Shown one piece after another: positions 24,210 to 36,771 of a stretch of DNA of 64,000 nucleotides; the stretch's first letter is position 1; each line of letters opens with the position of its first letter. The position numbers and the translations under genes were made by a program. The stretch is from Solanum dulcamara (Eukaryota > Streptophyta > Magnoliopsida > Solanales > Solanaceae): assembly GCF_947179165.1 (NCBI RefSeq), contig NC_077245.1, positions 14,540,740-14,604,739 on the forward strand, given 5' to 3'. The notes under the pieces were generated by a model that was given only the letters and a program-made list of their open reading frames with translations, was not told the origin of the DNA and did not search any database.

Positions 24210-25976
24210 GTCCAAAGGATGAGGGATAGTGACTGAAAAAATGATGGTCAAATTAGAACAATTTTGAAAAGCTCATGGCCAAATTTGAACCATTCACATA
24301 ATTAAAAGAGCAAATTTAAAACAATAAAACATATGGCATGTGCTGAATAATGTCATTAGAGATTAAATTTTTATCGTTAATTAATAAAACAGAGCACTTG
24401 ATTCTATATGTTTTGTACTTATATGATCCAGCTTGCAATTGCAAAAACTTTACATTTGCAAAGCATTATAATCTATTCATTTGGAATTGAGTGATGATAT
24501 TTCCATAGAGCTGTCAAATAATTACTATATATTATTTGTTCAAAATTTCGATTTTAGCAAGGTTATTTTGTTTTTTTTCTACTCTTGTATGCAGTGTTTA
24601 CAACAAGGTAAATGTGTCAAGCTTCTAATTTTTTCTTCTTTTATATTGTGAGCATAGAGGAGCGGGTCACTACTAGCTAGAAACATGGGCTTTTTTCACC
24701 GTGAATTAATAAGAAATTTAAGTTATAAATCATGATTTTTTTAATTTATTCATATTGAATCAATTAACTCATGAAAAAAACACATGATGAAAAATAGATT
24801 TTCATTGAAATATTGAGAATATAGCTACTAAACAATTTTTCTCTCTGTAATTAAATCGCAACTAAACATTTTTGAATGAGAAAATAATAATTGAGTTGAT
24901 TTCATAACGAAGGAACTCAAATAATTTATTAATAAATCAAAAACAGATGTCTCTTTTATTTCCCTTTAATTCAAACTTGAGCCGTGGGGAAATAATTGGC
25001 TTCACTTTTTATTGCTTGAATTTGAATTATTTAACTTAGTAGCATATACTATTGGTAAAAAAAAACACCTTTTCTTCAACTTTTTTATACAAAGAAAATA
25101 AAATCATTTTAAAAATAAAAAAAGCAAAAAGTTATAAAGATGTTGTCCCTATTTTCTCTGTATATAGGCATTAAATAAAACTAATGTCAGATTATCATTG
25201 TTTGGCTAAGATTTGTCTCGTGACCCCTATACGATTAATCAAATGAAAGTACAATTGTTATTCTTTAATAACTTGTCCTATTTATTGGTTTGGAGCATAT
25301 GTCGATTCATATTTAAAATTTGATATATTTATAAATGTATTTATCCTAATTTAAATGTAAAATAGTATATAAAAATGTAAAATAATTTTGTATAAAAAAA
25401 TTGTCAAATCACTAGTTACATAGATGAACTTATTCTATAATTTTCAGTTATAATTTCTACTTAAAGACAGTTTAAGTATTCACTAAACGACTTAATAAAA
25501 GTTTGAGACGACATACTTAGACTATTTTCAACAAGTCTAAATAATATTATGCACTTAAATTTTTTCACAGAAATCAGGATCGATTCGAAGTTCACACCAC
25601 TTTTTCAAATTTGTTTAACAGTGACAAATTAATTTTCTACTATAATTTTCACTATTCGAATTTTACAAAATCAATACTCTAACAATAATGTCATATTTTC
25701 ATTGTTTGGCATTAAATAAAAATATCAACAAATTTGAAATTTTCTAATGCTTTTTTTTTTCCCGAATACTAACACTTTTACATTTTCATGTATTCAAAAA
25801 ATAGTTTTTAATTTATTTTTTTTTAACAAAAGTTAAGCATACGAATTGATGCGGGAGGATTAAAAATAAACATTTTTGCTATACTAGGTGGGGCGGGTTA
25901 GATTTTTTGTGAATTTATACGAATTTGCCCCGCACTCCGTCATTTGCCATCCCTACCTTATTTTAGAATTTATTTG
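24210..25976. other. AT-rich intergenic region
   Basis: No gene, no long open frame with known motifs and no clear element ends were seen. Confidence 0.6.
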
Positions 25977-26163
25977 TAGTAACGGAGTCAAAAATTTTAA
26001 TTAAGAAATTTAAAATTTGAAAAAGTAGACATACGAACTAGTCAAGGGGGTTCGACATCTACTATATATACATAAAAAATTATTTTAACCATGTATAAAT
26101 AGTATAATTTTCAACCGAATAGAATTTGGATGAACCCCTAACCACAAGACGGCTCCAAAACTG
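25977..26163 (-). mobile_element. Small hAT-like MITE, copy 2
   Basis: The ends TAGTAACGGAGTCA and CGGCTCCAAAACTG are decayed versions of the family terminal repeat CAGTGGCGGAGCCA. The interior is the reverse complement of copy 1 (AGTAGACATACGAAC, TTCGACATCTACTATATATA). Target duplication is weak. Confidence 0.65.
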
Positions 26164-26571
26164 CCTGTTTGACTATATATATATATATATTTCCAAAAAT
26201 ATTTGAGAAAAAGCTTTACACATATTATTTGACCATATAATTCGTTATTATTTGACAAATAATTCAAATTCTCAAATACTAGAAAAATTAGTATTTAGGT
26301 CAAATTCTATTATTTGGGAACTTTTAAAAATTTAAAAATCTCCCAAATTTTTATATTTTATAAAAACACCAATCATTTATAGTTTTGGAATAGATTTTAG
26401 TCCTAATTTGTTGTACAAAATTTATTAAGTTATATCCATATTTTATATCGTTTTTATCTGATGTTGCTCTCTGAAGTCACTTTCAATTACAAGTAGTAAT
26501 ATTAGTTTTTCATATACAATTAGTAGTATTTTTCTTCTTTTACTTTTATCATATTCATATTAAACAAAATA

Positions 26572-26803
26572 GGGATAATTACACCACATAGTCATTCGAC
26601 AAAAGTAATTACCAAAAAAATGGTCATTCGTTGTATAATCATATATAGTCAGTGTATATTTCATGTATAATCAAACTATATTCAGTTTTTGAGTGTATCA
26701 TAATATATATTCAGTGTATAACTCATGTATAAGTAATATAAATAAAATATGCCTGTATTTATTATAAACTAATTAATTTATGATATATATTTAAAATTAT
26801 CCC
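26572..26803. mobile_element. Mutator-like MITE with perfect 9-bp duplication
   Basis: The element begins GGGATAATT and ends AATTATCCC. It is flanked on both sides by AACAAAATA (26563-26571 and 26804-26812), a perfect 9-bp target duplication typical of Mutator-like elements. It is 232 bp, AT-rich and has no transposase. It sits about 480 bases upstream of the SCPL start codon. Confidence 0.8.
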
Positions 26804-27281
26804 AACAAAATATCCTATTGACTGGAATTATAAGCTGCCAAATAAATCTCAACAACCCAATTCACAATTCTCTGATGGTCATACTCCCTAGTCTGGGGTC
26901 TGCGAGTCTGCAACTTCGTAACGTCTATTTCTTCTTCTCTCTATAACAAAAAAACACTATAAAGAAAATGCCAGCAAAGTTGCCATAGGTTTTTAACACC
27001 ACCGCACTACTCACCAACCCCAAGAAACAAAACCTGCAAACTCTCATTCCCTCCTACATCTTACTCTGAGTAGTTAATTTTCTTGTTATTATCTATATAT
27101 AACAAATTGCTTTCTGTTTAAAAAGTATCCGGAATTCACGTGCTCTTCTTATCTCTTTTCCCTCTTTCTGTTATAAAGATCTGTTTGTTTTTTTTGAATA
27201 AGAGAGCACGTGAATGAGCCTAATTTGAATTGTTTTAGATAAAAAAAGACTAAAGATTGAATCTTTTTGAGGTTTAGTGAA
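26804..27281 (+). promoter_or_regulatory. Upstream region of the SCPL gene
   Basis: AT-rich sequence lies between the Mutator-like MITE and the start codon. It holds the paired G-box inverted repeat and a pyrimidine-rich stretch (27030-27060, 27150-27175) typical of a leader. No TATA box is singled out. Confidence 0.4.
27134..27215 (+). promoter_or_regulatory. Inverted repeat carrying two G-boxes upstream of the SCPL gene
   Basis: ATTCACGTGCTCT at 27134-27146 is perfectly inverted as AGAGCACGTGAAT at 27203-27215. Each arm holds CACGTG, the core bound by plant bZIP and bHLH factors. The pair lies 67-148 bases upstream of the SCPL start codon, so it is in the promoter or the 5' leader. If transcribed it could form a 13-bp stem with a loop of about 56 bases. 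Confidence 0.6.
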
Positions 27282-30200
27282 ATGGGTGTGTGGTGGTTTT
27301 GTGGATTATTCATTTTGGGTTTGGTAATTGGAGGAAAAGGGTATCCAGAGGAGGATTTAGTGAAGGCATTGCCTGGACAACCTAAGGTTGGTTTTAGGCA
27401 ATATGCAGGGTATGTAGATGTGGATGTGAAAGCTGGGAAGAGTTTGTTTTACTACTTTGTTGAAGCTGAGGTGAAACCTGATGATAAACCTCTCTCTCTT
27501 TGGCTCAATGGAGGTGTGTTTTTAACATTTCTTGATCCATTTTAAACAAATATGACAAGGAATTTATGTGTACTTTCATGTACATTTTGCTTGGGTTTCG
27601 AGCTTTTGTTTTTTTTGTTTGTTCTATGTCATGTTTATTTTAGTCTTTCTGTATTCTTTTGAGGAAACAGCTTGCTTGGACCAAGTGTCGCAAGCTTACA
27701 AGAGATCAAATTTAATAGTGAGATGGAGCTTAAAACAGTAGTTGAATCGAACCAATCTAGGACTCCAAAAATAAGAGTGAATTTATAATTGAGTGAAAGT
27801 TTGCATCTTTAATGAGTAAGCCTGATTAAACTAAACAATAGCATATCCACTGCAATCTCACAAGTGGGGTCTGGAGAGGATCATGTTATGCAGCCTTACC
27901 ACTGTCTTGTGAAGGCGAGACTGTTCCGATAGACCCTTGGCTTACGTGAAGCATATAGAAACAATGGAGAAATGAACCACAGCAGAGTCGAGAACATTAA
28001 GCCTGATTTTAAACTAGTGATAAATAAACTGCAGAATTGTACTTCTTTTTCCTGGATAAGATTTATTAAATTAAAATGCTATGAATTTGGTGAATTATGT
28101 CAAGGCAGAGTCAAGAACACTAAAAGGTCTCATCTTTATGTTTCAGGCCCAGGTTGCTCATCAATTGGTGGAGGTGCTTTTACAGAGCTGGGACCATTCT
28201 TTCCCACAGGTGACGGTAGAGGTCTTCGAAGAAATTCAAAATCATGGAATAAAGGTATGCTAAGTAGGGTAGAGAGAAGCTGATTATAACATGTTTAGAA
28301 CAATATGAGTAAAGAGAATGACCTTACCACTTCATGTCTTTTGTTCACTGTAGCATCAAATCTCCTCTTTGTTGAATCACCAGCTGGAGTAGGCTGGTCA
28401 TACTCAAATACAAGTTCAGACTATAATACTGGTGATGCAAAAACTGGTAAAAGAAAGCAGCAAAGATGCTGTGATCAAACATTAACTGTATTTAAATATC
28501 AGATTTAAGAATTTAATCCTACCTAATAGCTGATGTTTTTCCTTCTTGTTTCTCTGGCAGCAATGGATATGCATATATTCATGATGGAATGGGTGAAGAA
28601 ATTTCCGGCATTCAAATCAAGGGAACTATATCTCACAGGAGAGAGTTATGCAGGTCAGAGACATTTAAGATGTGCAGTTATGTTATGAGAATGTCCAAAA
28701 CAACAGATTTCTTGAAATAGAAAGTTTTTGTGACTAAGAACTTTGAACTTCTTATTATCTTGACAAAAGTACTTACTAATATTCTTATTGGTCTTCTTTT
28801 CTTTAATTTTGTTCTAAAAATTGGAAGAGAGAACCAAGAAAATGTCCTTTAAAAATCAAACTTATCTTCTATTCTGATTTTGAACTATCAATGTTATGAA
28901 GATATGCATAGTTTTGTAATTGCTGTTGAAGCTTGAAGAGCTGTAGCGATACTATGAAAAATCAAAAATCTGTTGCTGTATTTAGGTGACCATCTTATTA
29001 TTATTTTCATTTAGCTTGTCCTTCTTCAACTGGTCCCTCGACCCTCTGCCTTATGGTTTATAAGGAGTCCTTTGACTCTTAGACTTGTCGGGGAAAGGGG
29101 ATTCAGTCCTAGGCCTGTTCTTAGCAGGGTGGTGATCTACAGGTTGCCTGTCATGAAATGCAATTCGTGATTCTGTTCTGCTCTTTCTCTTCTTGCTGGT
29201 AATATACCCCGGGCTGACATTGTTTTACCTTTTCTTGTTCAGGGCATTACATTCCACAGTTAGCTGTTGCTCTTCTAGACCACAATGAACACTCAAAAGA
29301 ATATAAGTTTAACATTAAAGGAGTTGCAGTAATATAACTTTACCCCTCTTATGAATCCCTTTATTAATTTCTTTATCTTCATATTTATCTGGAGCAATTT
29401 TCCTGTGTGTATATGCTTGTTAAGCTGTTTTATTTTCTTTGTCAGATTGGGAATCCACTTTTGAGACTTGATCGTGATGTTCCTGCAACCTATGAATACT
29501 TTTGGTCCCATGGAATGATTTCTGATGAAATAGGCCTAACAATTATGAATCAGTGTGACTTTGACGATTACACATTTGGCAGTCCACACAATGTTTCACA
29601 AGCATGCAATAAGGCCATAGCTGAAGCAAATACCATTGTTGGTGAATATATAAATAATTATGACGTGATTCTTGATGTGTGCTATCCGTCCATAGTGGAA
29701 CAAGAGCTGCGATTAAAGAAAATGGTATCTGATTCTCTTCATTTACTTAACTTCTTTATATCTGTGTTTCTACTGGAACTTAATAGTGTTTTCCCCTTTG
29801 CAGGCTACTAAAGTGAGTGTAGGTGTTGATGTGTGCATGAGCTATGAAAGGCGCTTCTATTTTAACCTTCCGGAGGTTCAGAAAGCACTTCATGCAAATA
29901 GGACGAACTTGCCTTATAGCTGGTCGATGTGCAGCAAGTAAGTCTGTAAAATATCAAGTCCACAATATTGAACCATAAACAGACACACAATAACAGATTA
30001 CATTTTGATGCTAACCATTTCACTAGCAATTTAGAGCCTTCGACTTCCATGCCTTACCTACTATGTCAAAGCCCATAAATTTAATGAACCGTTGTAATGC
30101 ACTTGCAGGTTATAACTAATGTATTATCACTTCTATTGCAGTGTTCTGAAGTACAGTGACACAGACGGAAACATCAATATTCTTCCATTGCTCAAAAGAA

Positions 30201-30710
30201 TAGTCGAAAACCATATTCCTGTTTGGATTTTCAGGTAAAGTTTCCAAATTAGATAAAAATCCATTATCTTTTTCCGTTTTTCCTAGTAACAAAGTCAATA
30301 GTGCTTGATTCTGAATTATACTCTCCTGCAGCGGAGACCAAGATTCTGTTGTGCCATTACTTGGCTCCAGGACCCTTGTACGCGAGCTAGCTCATGACAT
30401 GGGGTTCAAGATTACAGTCCCATATGGAGCTTGGTTTCACAAAGGGCAGGTAATACTCTACTCTGATATCAAACTCTTTTCTTTCTAACACCGATGATAA
30501 GCTACAGCTACAAGTATAACCATTTGTTTGTCTCTTAAACAGGTGGGAGGCTGGCAAACAGAGTATGGAAATCTGTTGACCTTTGCCACTGTAAGAGGTG
30601 CTGCACATATGGTACCATATGCACAACCTGCAAGGGCTCTGCATCTGTTTAGTTCGTTTATACATGGACGCAGACTACCTAACAACACACGTCCCTCTAT
30701 CGACGACTAA
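27282..30710 (+). CDS. Serine carboxypeptidase-like protein (SCPL42 type)
   Basis: Ten exons join in frame to 467 residues: 27282-27513, 28147-28254, 28354-28446, 28561-28653, 29243-29328, 29446-29724, 29804-29937, 30142-30234, 30332-30449, 30543-30710. All introns are GT-AG. The protein is a secreted S10-family hydrolase. A hydrophobic signal peptide occupies about residues 1-20, the oxyanion-hole segment NGGPGCSS lies near 75-83, catalytic Ser173 is in GESYAG, the catalytic Asp is in GDQDSVVP (about 374-381), and His434 is in [11 protein letters not shown]. Cysteines and N-glycosylation motifs fit the fold. Length and near-continuous similarity match the Arabidopsis SCPL42-44 group. The family includes peptidases and acyltransferases, and the substrate here is not known. 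It appears intact. Confidence 0.93.
27853..27960 (-). mobile_element. RTE/SINE 3'-tail fragment in SCPL intron 1
   Basis: CACAAGTGGGGTCTGGAGAG and the following CAGCCTTACC and CCGATAGACCCTTGGCT words match the 3' UTR of the RTE LINE at 9494-9600, in the same orientation (minus strand). The same tail is used by some Solanaceae SINEs, so the parent class is uncertain. Confidence 0.6.
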
Positions 30711-31371
30711 GAAAAATCCTCTAATGAAGCACTTTAAAGTTGGTTATAGGTATAGTTACTTGAGTGAGGATGAATATTAGGGAGCTTCCTATATAAACAG
30801 GAAGAAGCAGAATCATTGCATTGGCTTTGAAGTAGCTGAAGGTTTCCTAGATTGGCAGTGTGATAGAGATAGGGGGAACATATATGTCAAAGAGTTCTCT
30901 TATCTTAATTTTTTTTTGTATGAAATAAAGAAAGCTACCATTCTAAAGGTCATTCAACTTGATTAATTTATCTACAAAGTTACTTTTCCTTCATCAACGT
31001 ATCAGTGTATGTGGGAAGGGTAAAGTGTTCCGAAACATGTTGGAAACTTTAACAAAATCATTTTAAAATGCTAGTTATTATGAGTGTATATTTAATTTTG
31101 TACACCTTTCATCAAATTCTTGACTAATAACTAAGTAAAAGTTATTTGATTCTTCAAATAATAATAGAGTAATTCATCTTTTTGTGTTATGGACATCCAA
31201 CATACTCCATGACGTTTAATTCTGGTAGGAGTTGCAGGCAGACTTATCTAATTTCTCCAACAAGTAATTTTTTTAAAGCAATGTTATCGATGAGAGAATA
31301 CATAATGTGTCAATTTGGGAAAGAATCCTAGTGGGGGTCTTTTGGTAAGCATTCTATTTAATCTTTTGACA
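30711..31371 (+). other. SCPL 3' UTR and following intergenic DNA
   Basis: The stop is followed by a likely 3' UTR with an AATAAAG-like signal near 30923-30929. Beyond that it is AT-rich intergenic DNA without a gene. Confidence 0.5.
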
Positions 31372-32067
31372 ACGGAATATAGTCAAAAATGTCTTTAAAT
31401 TACATGAAATGAACAAAAAACTCTCCGTTCATAGTTTGATCCCAAAATACTCTTGCCGTCAATACTTTGGTCCAAAAATGTGTTTGTTATTAATAGTTTG
31501 GTTTAGAAATGCCCCTATTATTAATAAATGTGTTAAAATATCTTTTTTCGAAAAAATATATTATTTCTTTTCTTTTTAAACACATCTTGTTCCTAATAAA
31601 AATATTAATTTTTATTCTTTTTTAAAAAAAAAATACTAATAATCAATTTAACTAATAAAAATGTGGGAAATTACGTTTTCTTTTTAATCTCATTTTATCA
31701 ATTAAAATATAATAACTTAATGTACTCTTTTAACGGATAATATATGTCATTTATATAATATCATAGTAAATCCATCATTAATTTTCATTTAGATAACGAT
31801 AAAAATAAGTATTTATTTTTTGTATTTTTTTTCGAATTGAAGTAGGATAAACATTTGCTAATAAAAAAAATATTATTAGAAAAAAATGTGTGCAAAAAAG
31901 AAAATAAATAATATATTTATTTGAAAAGGGGGCATTTTATCCATTAAGTAACAGTAAACGCATTTTTAGACCAAAGTATAAACAACAAAGACATTTTTGA
32001 ACCAAATTAACGAAGAACACTTTTGTTCATTTCATATAATTTAGGGGCATTTTTTACTCTTTTCCGT
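31372..32067. mobile_element. Long-TIR MITE (about 0.7 kb, Mutator-like)
   Basis: The left half (from ACGGAATATAGTCAAAAATG) and the reverse complement of the right end (ACGGAAAAGAGTAAAAAATG) align for about 150 bases. Shared blocks include TTACATGAAATGAACAAAA and a GGTCCAAAAATG word that recurs within each arm. The flanks TTTTGACAA and TTTTGATAG agree at 7 of 9 positions, a possible 9-bp duplication. The AT-rich centre has no coding. Confidence 0.7.
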
Positions 32068-32820
32068 TTTGATAGAAATAGTTCTTTTTAGAAAGAATTG
32101 GACAACTTAATTATTCAAGAGTAACCTATTTTTCAAAATAGTGTAGGTGTTTCAAATAAATGGAGCTTCAATACTTTATTCCGTAAGCAATTTAGTTACG
32201 ATATTTATAAAAATCATCTGATAAACAATGAGTTGAATCCATGATGTTTAGCTGGAGAAAAAAATGAATATTTTTAATTCATTTTCAGATAATCACTTAT
32301 TTTACTAACTTCATAGGAAATACTTTTCATTTCTCATTTTAATAGAGATTTTGCTTAGCTTTATTACTTTAGAGGTATTTTATTCATAGGTTATATAGGA
32401 AAGCTACTACAAAAAAGTTCAGAGAGTTACGAAGAAAACTTCTAACTCATATTGATTATGAACTACCTTCATTTGGTATTTTAATTTAAATTTCTGACTA
32501 CTTGATATTCAATCAAATAATCTTCCTTCCCCAAGAAAAAGAAGAGAAAAGAAAAGGAAAGGAGGAGAATGAAGCTATTAGCTAAGTTTGGTCAAGAAAA
32601 TGCTTTAACTGAGAATATTTTGATTCAATTTTGCATAATTTAAAGATATTTTTAATCATTTTTCTTATATTAAATTATCAAATTTTGTCCAGTAGTAATT
32701 AAGTTACACGTTAGTACATATATGTAAATTAAGCAACTATTTGAATTTAAATCAAGAAAGTGTAGAATAGCATTGTCGTTATTATGTTGTGTCGGTCGAG
32801 ATGCATTTAGTTACAATTTT
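32068..32820. other. AT-rich intergenic region
   Basis: No gene or bounded repeat was seen. It ends where the Athila-like coding remnants begin. Confidence 0.55.
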
Positions 32821-35640
32821 TTAATTATTTTTAAAAAGCTTTTCGACTGTATATAGAATTAAATTTAGGTCACTATAGACGATCACTTTTGTACCTACAA
32901 GATAAGAGCAGAATTTATTGAATGCATAAATTAATACCAGTATTTCCTTCTCCGTGACCATGTAATTGGCCTGAGAAGAGTCAAGAGTCTTGCTAGCATA
33001 ATAAATGGAGTGAAAAATTCTCTCCTTCCTTTGACCCAGAACTGCTCCTACGGTTGTGTCGCTTACGTCACACATCAGCACAAAAGGGAACTCCCAGTTA
33101 GGAGCTATTAGGATGGAGGCTCTAATCAGCTTCTTCTTCAAGAGTTCAAAGGCCTGCAATATTTATCATCAAGAATAAATTTTACCTCCGTTTCAAGCAA
33201 ACTGCACATGGGTCTGACAATCTTCGAAAAATCTTTGATGAATCGCCGATAGAATTCGGCATGACCTAGAAAACTGCGAACTTCTTTCACTGAAATTGTG
33301 GGTAGAAGTTTCTCAATCACTTCAATTTTAGCTTTGTCTACCTCCAAATCATCTTTTGACACTTTATGGCCCAACACAATACCCTCTTTTACCAGGAAAT
33401 GACATTTCTCCCAGTTTAAAACGAGGTTTGTTTCTTCACACCTTGCAAGTACTTTCTCTAGATTTTTCAAACATGGATCAAAAAACTCTCCAAAAACTGA
33501 AAAGTCATTCATGAAAACCTCTACAAACTCTTCCACCATATCATGAAATATAGCAATCATGCACCTCTGAAAAGTGGCAGGAGCATTGCAAAGACCAAAT
33601 GACATATGCTTGAATGCATATGTCTCGTAAAGGTATGTGAATGTTGTCTTTTCCTAATCCTCCGGTGCAATGGTAATTTGATTATAACCTGAATACCCAT
33701 CTAAGAAATAGTAGAACTCTTGGCCTGCTAACCTGTCAAGCATTTGGTCAATAAACGGTACAGGGTAGTGATCTTTCCTTGTGTCATCATTCAACTTTCT
33801 GTAGTCCATGCATATGTGTCATCTAGTTACTGTTCTTGTGGGGATTAACTCACTTTTCTCATTAGTCACTACAGTTATTCCCCTCTTTTTTGGTACACAT
33901 TGAACTGGGCTTACCCGCTTACTGTCAGAGATTGGGTATATTATGCCTGGGTCTAGCCATTTAATTATCTCTTTCCTCACAACCTCTTTCATGAGGGGGT
34001 TCAACCTGCGTTATGGTTGTGCACTAGCCTTATGTCATTCTGTCATGAAAATTTTGTGCATGCACAAAGAGGGACTGATACCGTGAAGATCAGTCATTTG
34101 CCATTTGATTGCCTTTTTGTGCCTCTTTAGCACCTCAAGTGCTGCTGTGACCTGTGCCTCAGACAAAGCAGATGAAAGTATTACAGGTAAGGTATTATTC
34201 ACTCCAACAAAAACATACCTGAGATGTGCTGGCAATTGTTACAACTCCAATTTAGGAGCTTATTTCAGAGAAATCTTGGGTGAAGGACCCAATTCTCTGT
34301 TCAAAGATTTCACATTCTTCTTCCACATGCTAATATTTGGCATATCAAGCACACTAGCTAACTCTTTAGCTTTCATGTCCTCTTCAATATCTTAACCCAT
34401 CACAACTTTTGCCAACGGATCATTTGCTACAGTGCATTGAGCTGAGAGTTCCTCATCGATGATGGTTACAGCAGACAACTCTTCATAGACTGCAGGCAAC
34501 TTTAGTGCATGATATACATCGAACACTTCCACTTTGTCATATACTCTCATAGTTAATCTACCTACAGCCACATTAATAAGTGCCTCGCCTGTTTCTAAGA
34601 ACGGACGTCCTAAGATAAAAGGAACATCGAGGTCAGGCTCAAAATCTAAAACAACAAAATCAATAGGAAAAATGAGGGATCCCACTTGCACTAACATATC
34701 TTCAATGATACCGTCAGGTCTAGCTATAGAACGATCAGCTAATTGTAACAAAATAGTGGTTGGTTTAAGTTCTCCCAGACCTAATTTCTTGAGCATAGAT
34801 CTAGGCATTAAGTTAATACTAGCACCTAGATCACAGAGACCTCTTGCATTACTGTACTTACCAATAGTCACATGTACTATGAAACTACCTGGATCATTTT
34901 GTTTAGCTGGAAGCTTAACTTTGTTCAAGATTCTTGAACTACAATCTTCACTGTTTCGAATTCAGCTAACTTGCTCTTATTGACCACAATATCTTTGACA
35001 AACTTGGCGTATTTTGGGATTCCCTGCAAAACATCAATCAAAGGTAAATTAATTTGCACTTATTTCAACAAGTCTATGAACTTTACAAAACACTCCTCTT
35101 CTTTCTTCTTTTTAAACTTTTGTGGAAAAGGGAGATGAGGTTCTGTCTTTGGTTCCTCGACTGTTTTGATCCACTTGGTTCACCTTCTTCCCCTATTTTC
35201 TCCTTGCCTTTCACCTCTGCTGGTTTAGCTTTGGGAGCCAATTTAACAAGGGGGATACCACTGCGAGTACTCACAACATTCACCTATTTGGGATTTGGGT
35301 CAGTGTTACCTGGTAAACCCCTTTGTTGGCGAGAACTCTGTGCACTTGCCAATTGCCCAAGCTATTTTTTTAAATTCTGAGTAGCTAACTGATTCTGATG
35401 AACCTGGTCTATCATGATCTGTTTCAACATGTCCTCTACACTCATGCTTCCTGATTTTCCTGATCCTTGATTACCTTGACTTTGACTATTGTATCCTTGA
35501 CCATGATTGTTGTACTGTTGTCCACCTCCTTGGGGTTTATATTGAGTCTGCCCTTGTTGTTGGTTTTGCTATTTTCCACCCCATGAGAAGTTAGGATGGT
35601 TTCTCCAATTTGGGTTGTAAGTGTTTCCATAGTTATGGTT
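32821..35640 (-). pseudogene. Ty3/gypsy Athila/Tat-like gag-pol fragment
   Basis: On the minus strand, remnants run in order. A Gln/Asn-rich gag C-terminal part lies at 35640-35283. The protease at 34928-34392 has the DLGASI active site intact. A linker lies at 34235-33819. Reverse transcriptase at 33605-33138 shows SFGLCNAPATFQRCM and LGHKVS, and RNase H at 33159-32821 shows an APNWEFPF stretch. The RT catalytic box reads FMNDF where FMDDF is usual, so one catalytic Asp is lost. Frames are interrupted by stops and shifts. No integrase or LTR is attached at the 32821 end, so the copy is truncated. The clade follows from protease and RT residue patterns and lies well apart from the chromovirus at 989-5894. 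Confidence 0.85.
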
Positions 35641-36771
35641 GCAAACCCACCCCCTTCTTCTTCATCTTCTTAACATCAATCCCCCTTCCTCCCCCAACCA
35701 AACTTTTTATCTCTATCTATAAATGTTTTTTCAAAAATTTCATTTTTTTGCTACAATCAATACCTTGCTTGACCATTTTTTGTTCCGCCACATGTTCATC
35801 CTTGAAAGTTTTAATTTTGCGAGTATCTTTGAATCTTGTTTGTATAATGTGAAGGGTAATATTGAGTATTGAAAAACTCTTGTCACGATCCAATTCCGTA
35901 GGCTGGGACTGGGGTCCGACCTGGACCCCCGTCTACCTATGATAACATATGTGCATACATATAGCCTCTTTCGTTTACATCATGTCATGAAAGAGCATGC
36001 AATCATAAATTTCACATAAGATAAAAGCTCTTTTCATCATCTTTTCTACCCCAACTACTTAACAAAAACCACTGCAAGATTTGGTTGAGATGAATTGTTC
36101 TTTTCAATTATTTACATAGTTAACCGATTCTAGCTTCTCAAGTACTTCCGCCCCTATAATTGTAGTCACTTACCATTCAAATGTTTCTTCTGATTCACTT
36201 ATATTCCACCTCCCGATGGTAAAAAAACAACAAAAAACTCCAACATGTGTGTAAAATGTTTCAGTTTTGTGTTTACCGTTCTGTCCAAGTCTCTTTAAGT
36301 TATCAGTTTTAAAATCTTGTCTTACGCTTCATATCATCTTATACTATGCAGTTTCAAAACCTTCTTACTGCGGATCCAAATCCCACCTACCTTTTGAATT
36401 CTTCCTAACTTCCAAACAACTAATATAATCTGTTCTTTGCTATTTTTACTTAAGCTTTGAATCATTCTTTCACTTCGTCTTTGATTTACTCCATCTTTTT
36501 TAAACTAGAGAACTGGATATAAGTTGGAATAAATAAGAGGCTGACACTTCTCCATAGGAGGGGGATTAGGAAAACATTCTTGATAATGTCTTCGGCGCTT
36601 TGTTGGAAGTATTTTTCGATAAGTTTTCAACTAAATATTTTGATGTATGATTTAAAGTGCCTTTCTTCTTAAATAAAATGCTTTTTGCCCTTCTTTAAAC
36701 ATTGGAAGATTGTTGCCTTTCCGTACTCCCATTTACCACCCTTACAAGTACAATCTTATATCTTTGATATA
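35641..36771. other. Repeat-derived region with an LTR-like block
   Basis: A terminus-like TGTCACGATCC at 35880 is followed by GGACTGGGGTCCGACCTGG-like sequence, resembling the start of a gypsy LTR. The other end was not identified. The remainder has no gene. Confidence 0.35.
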
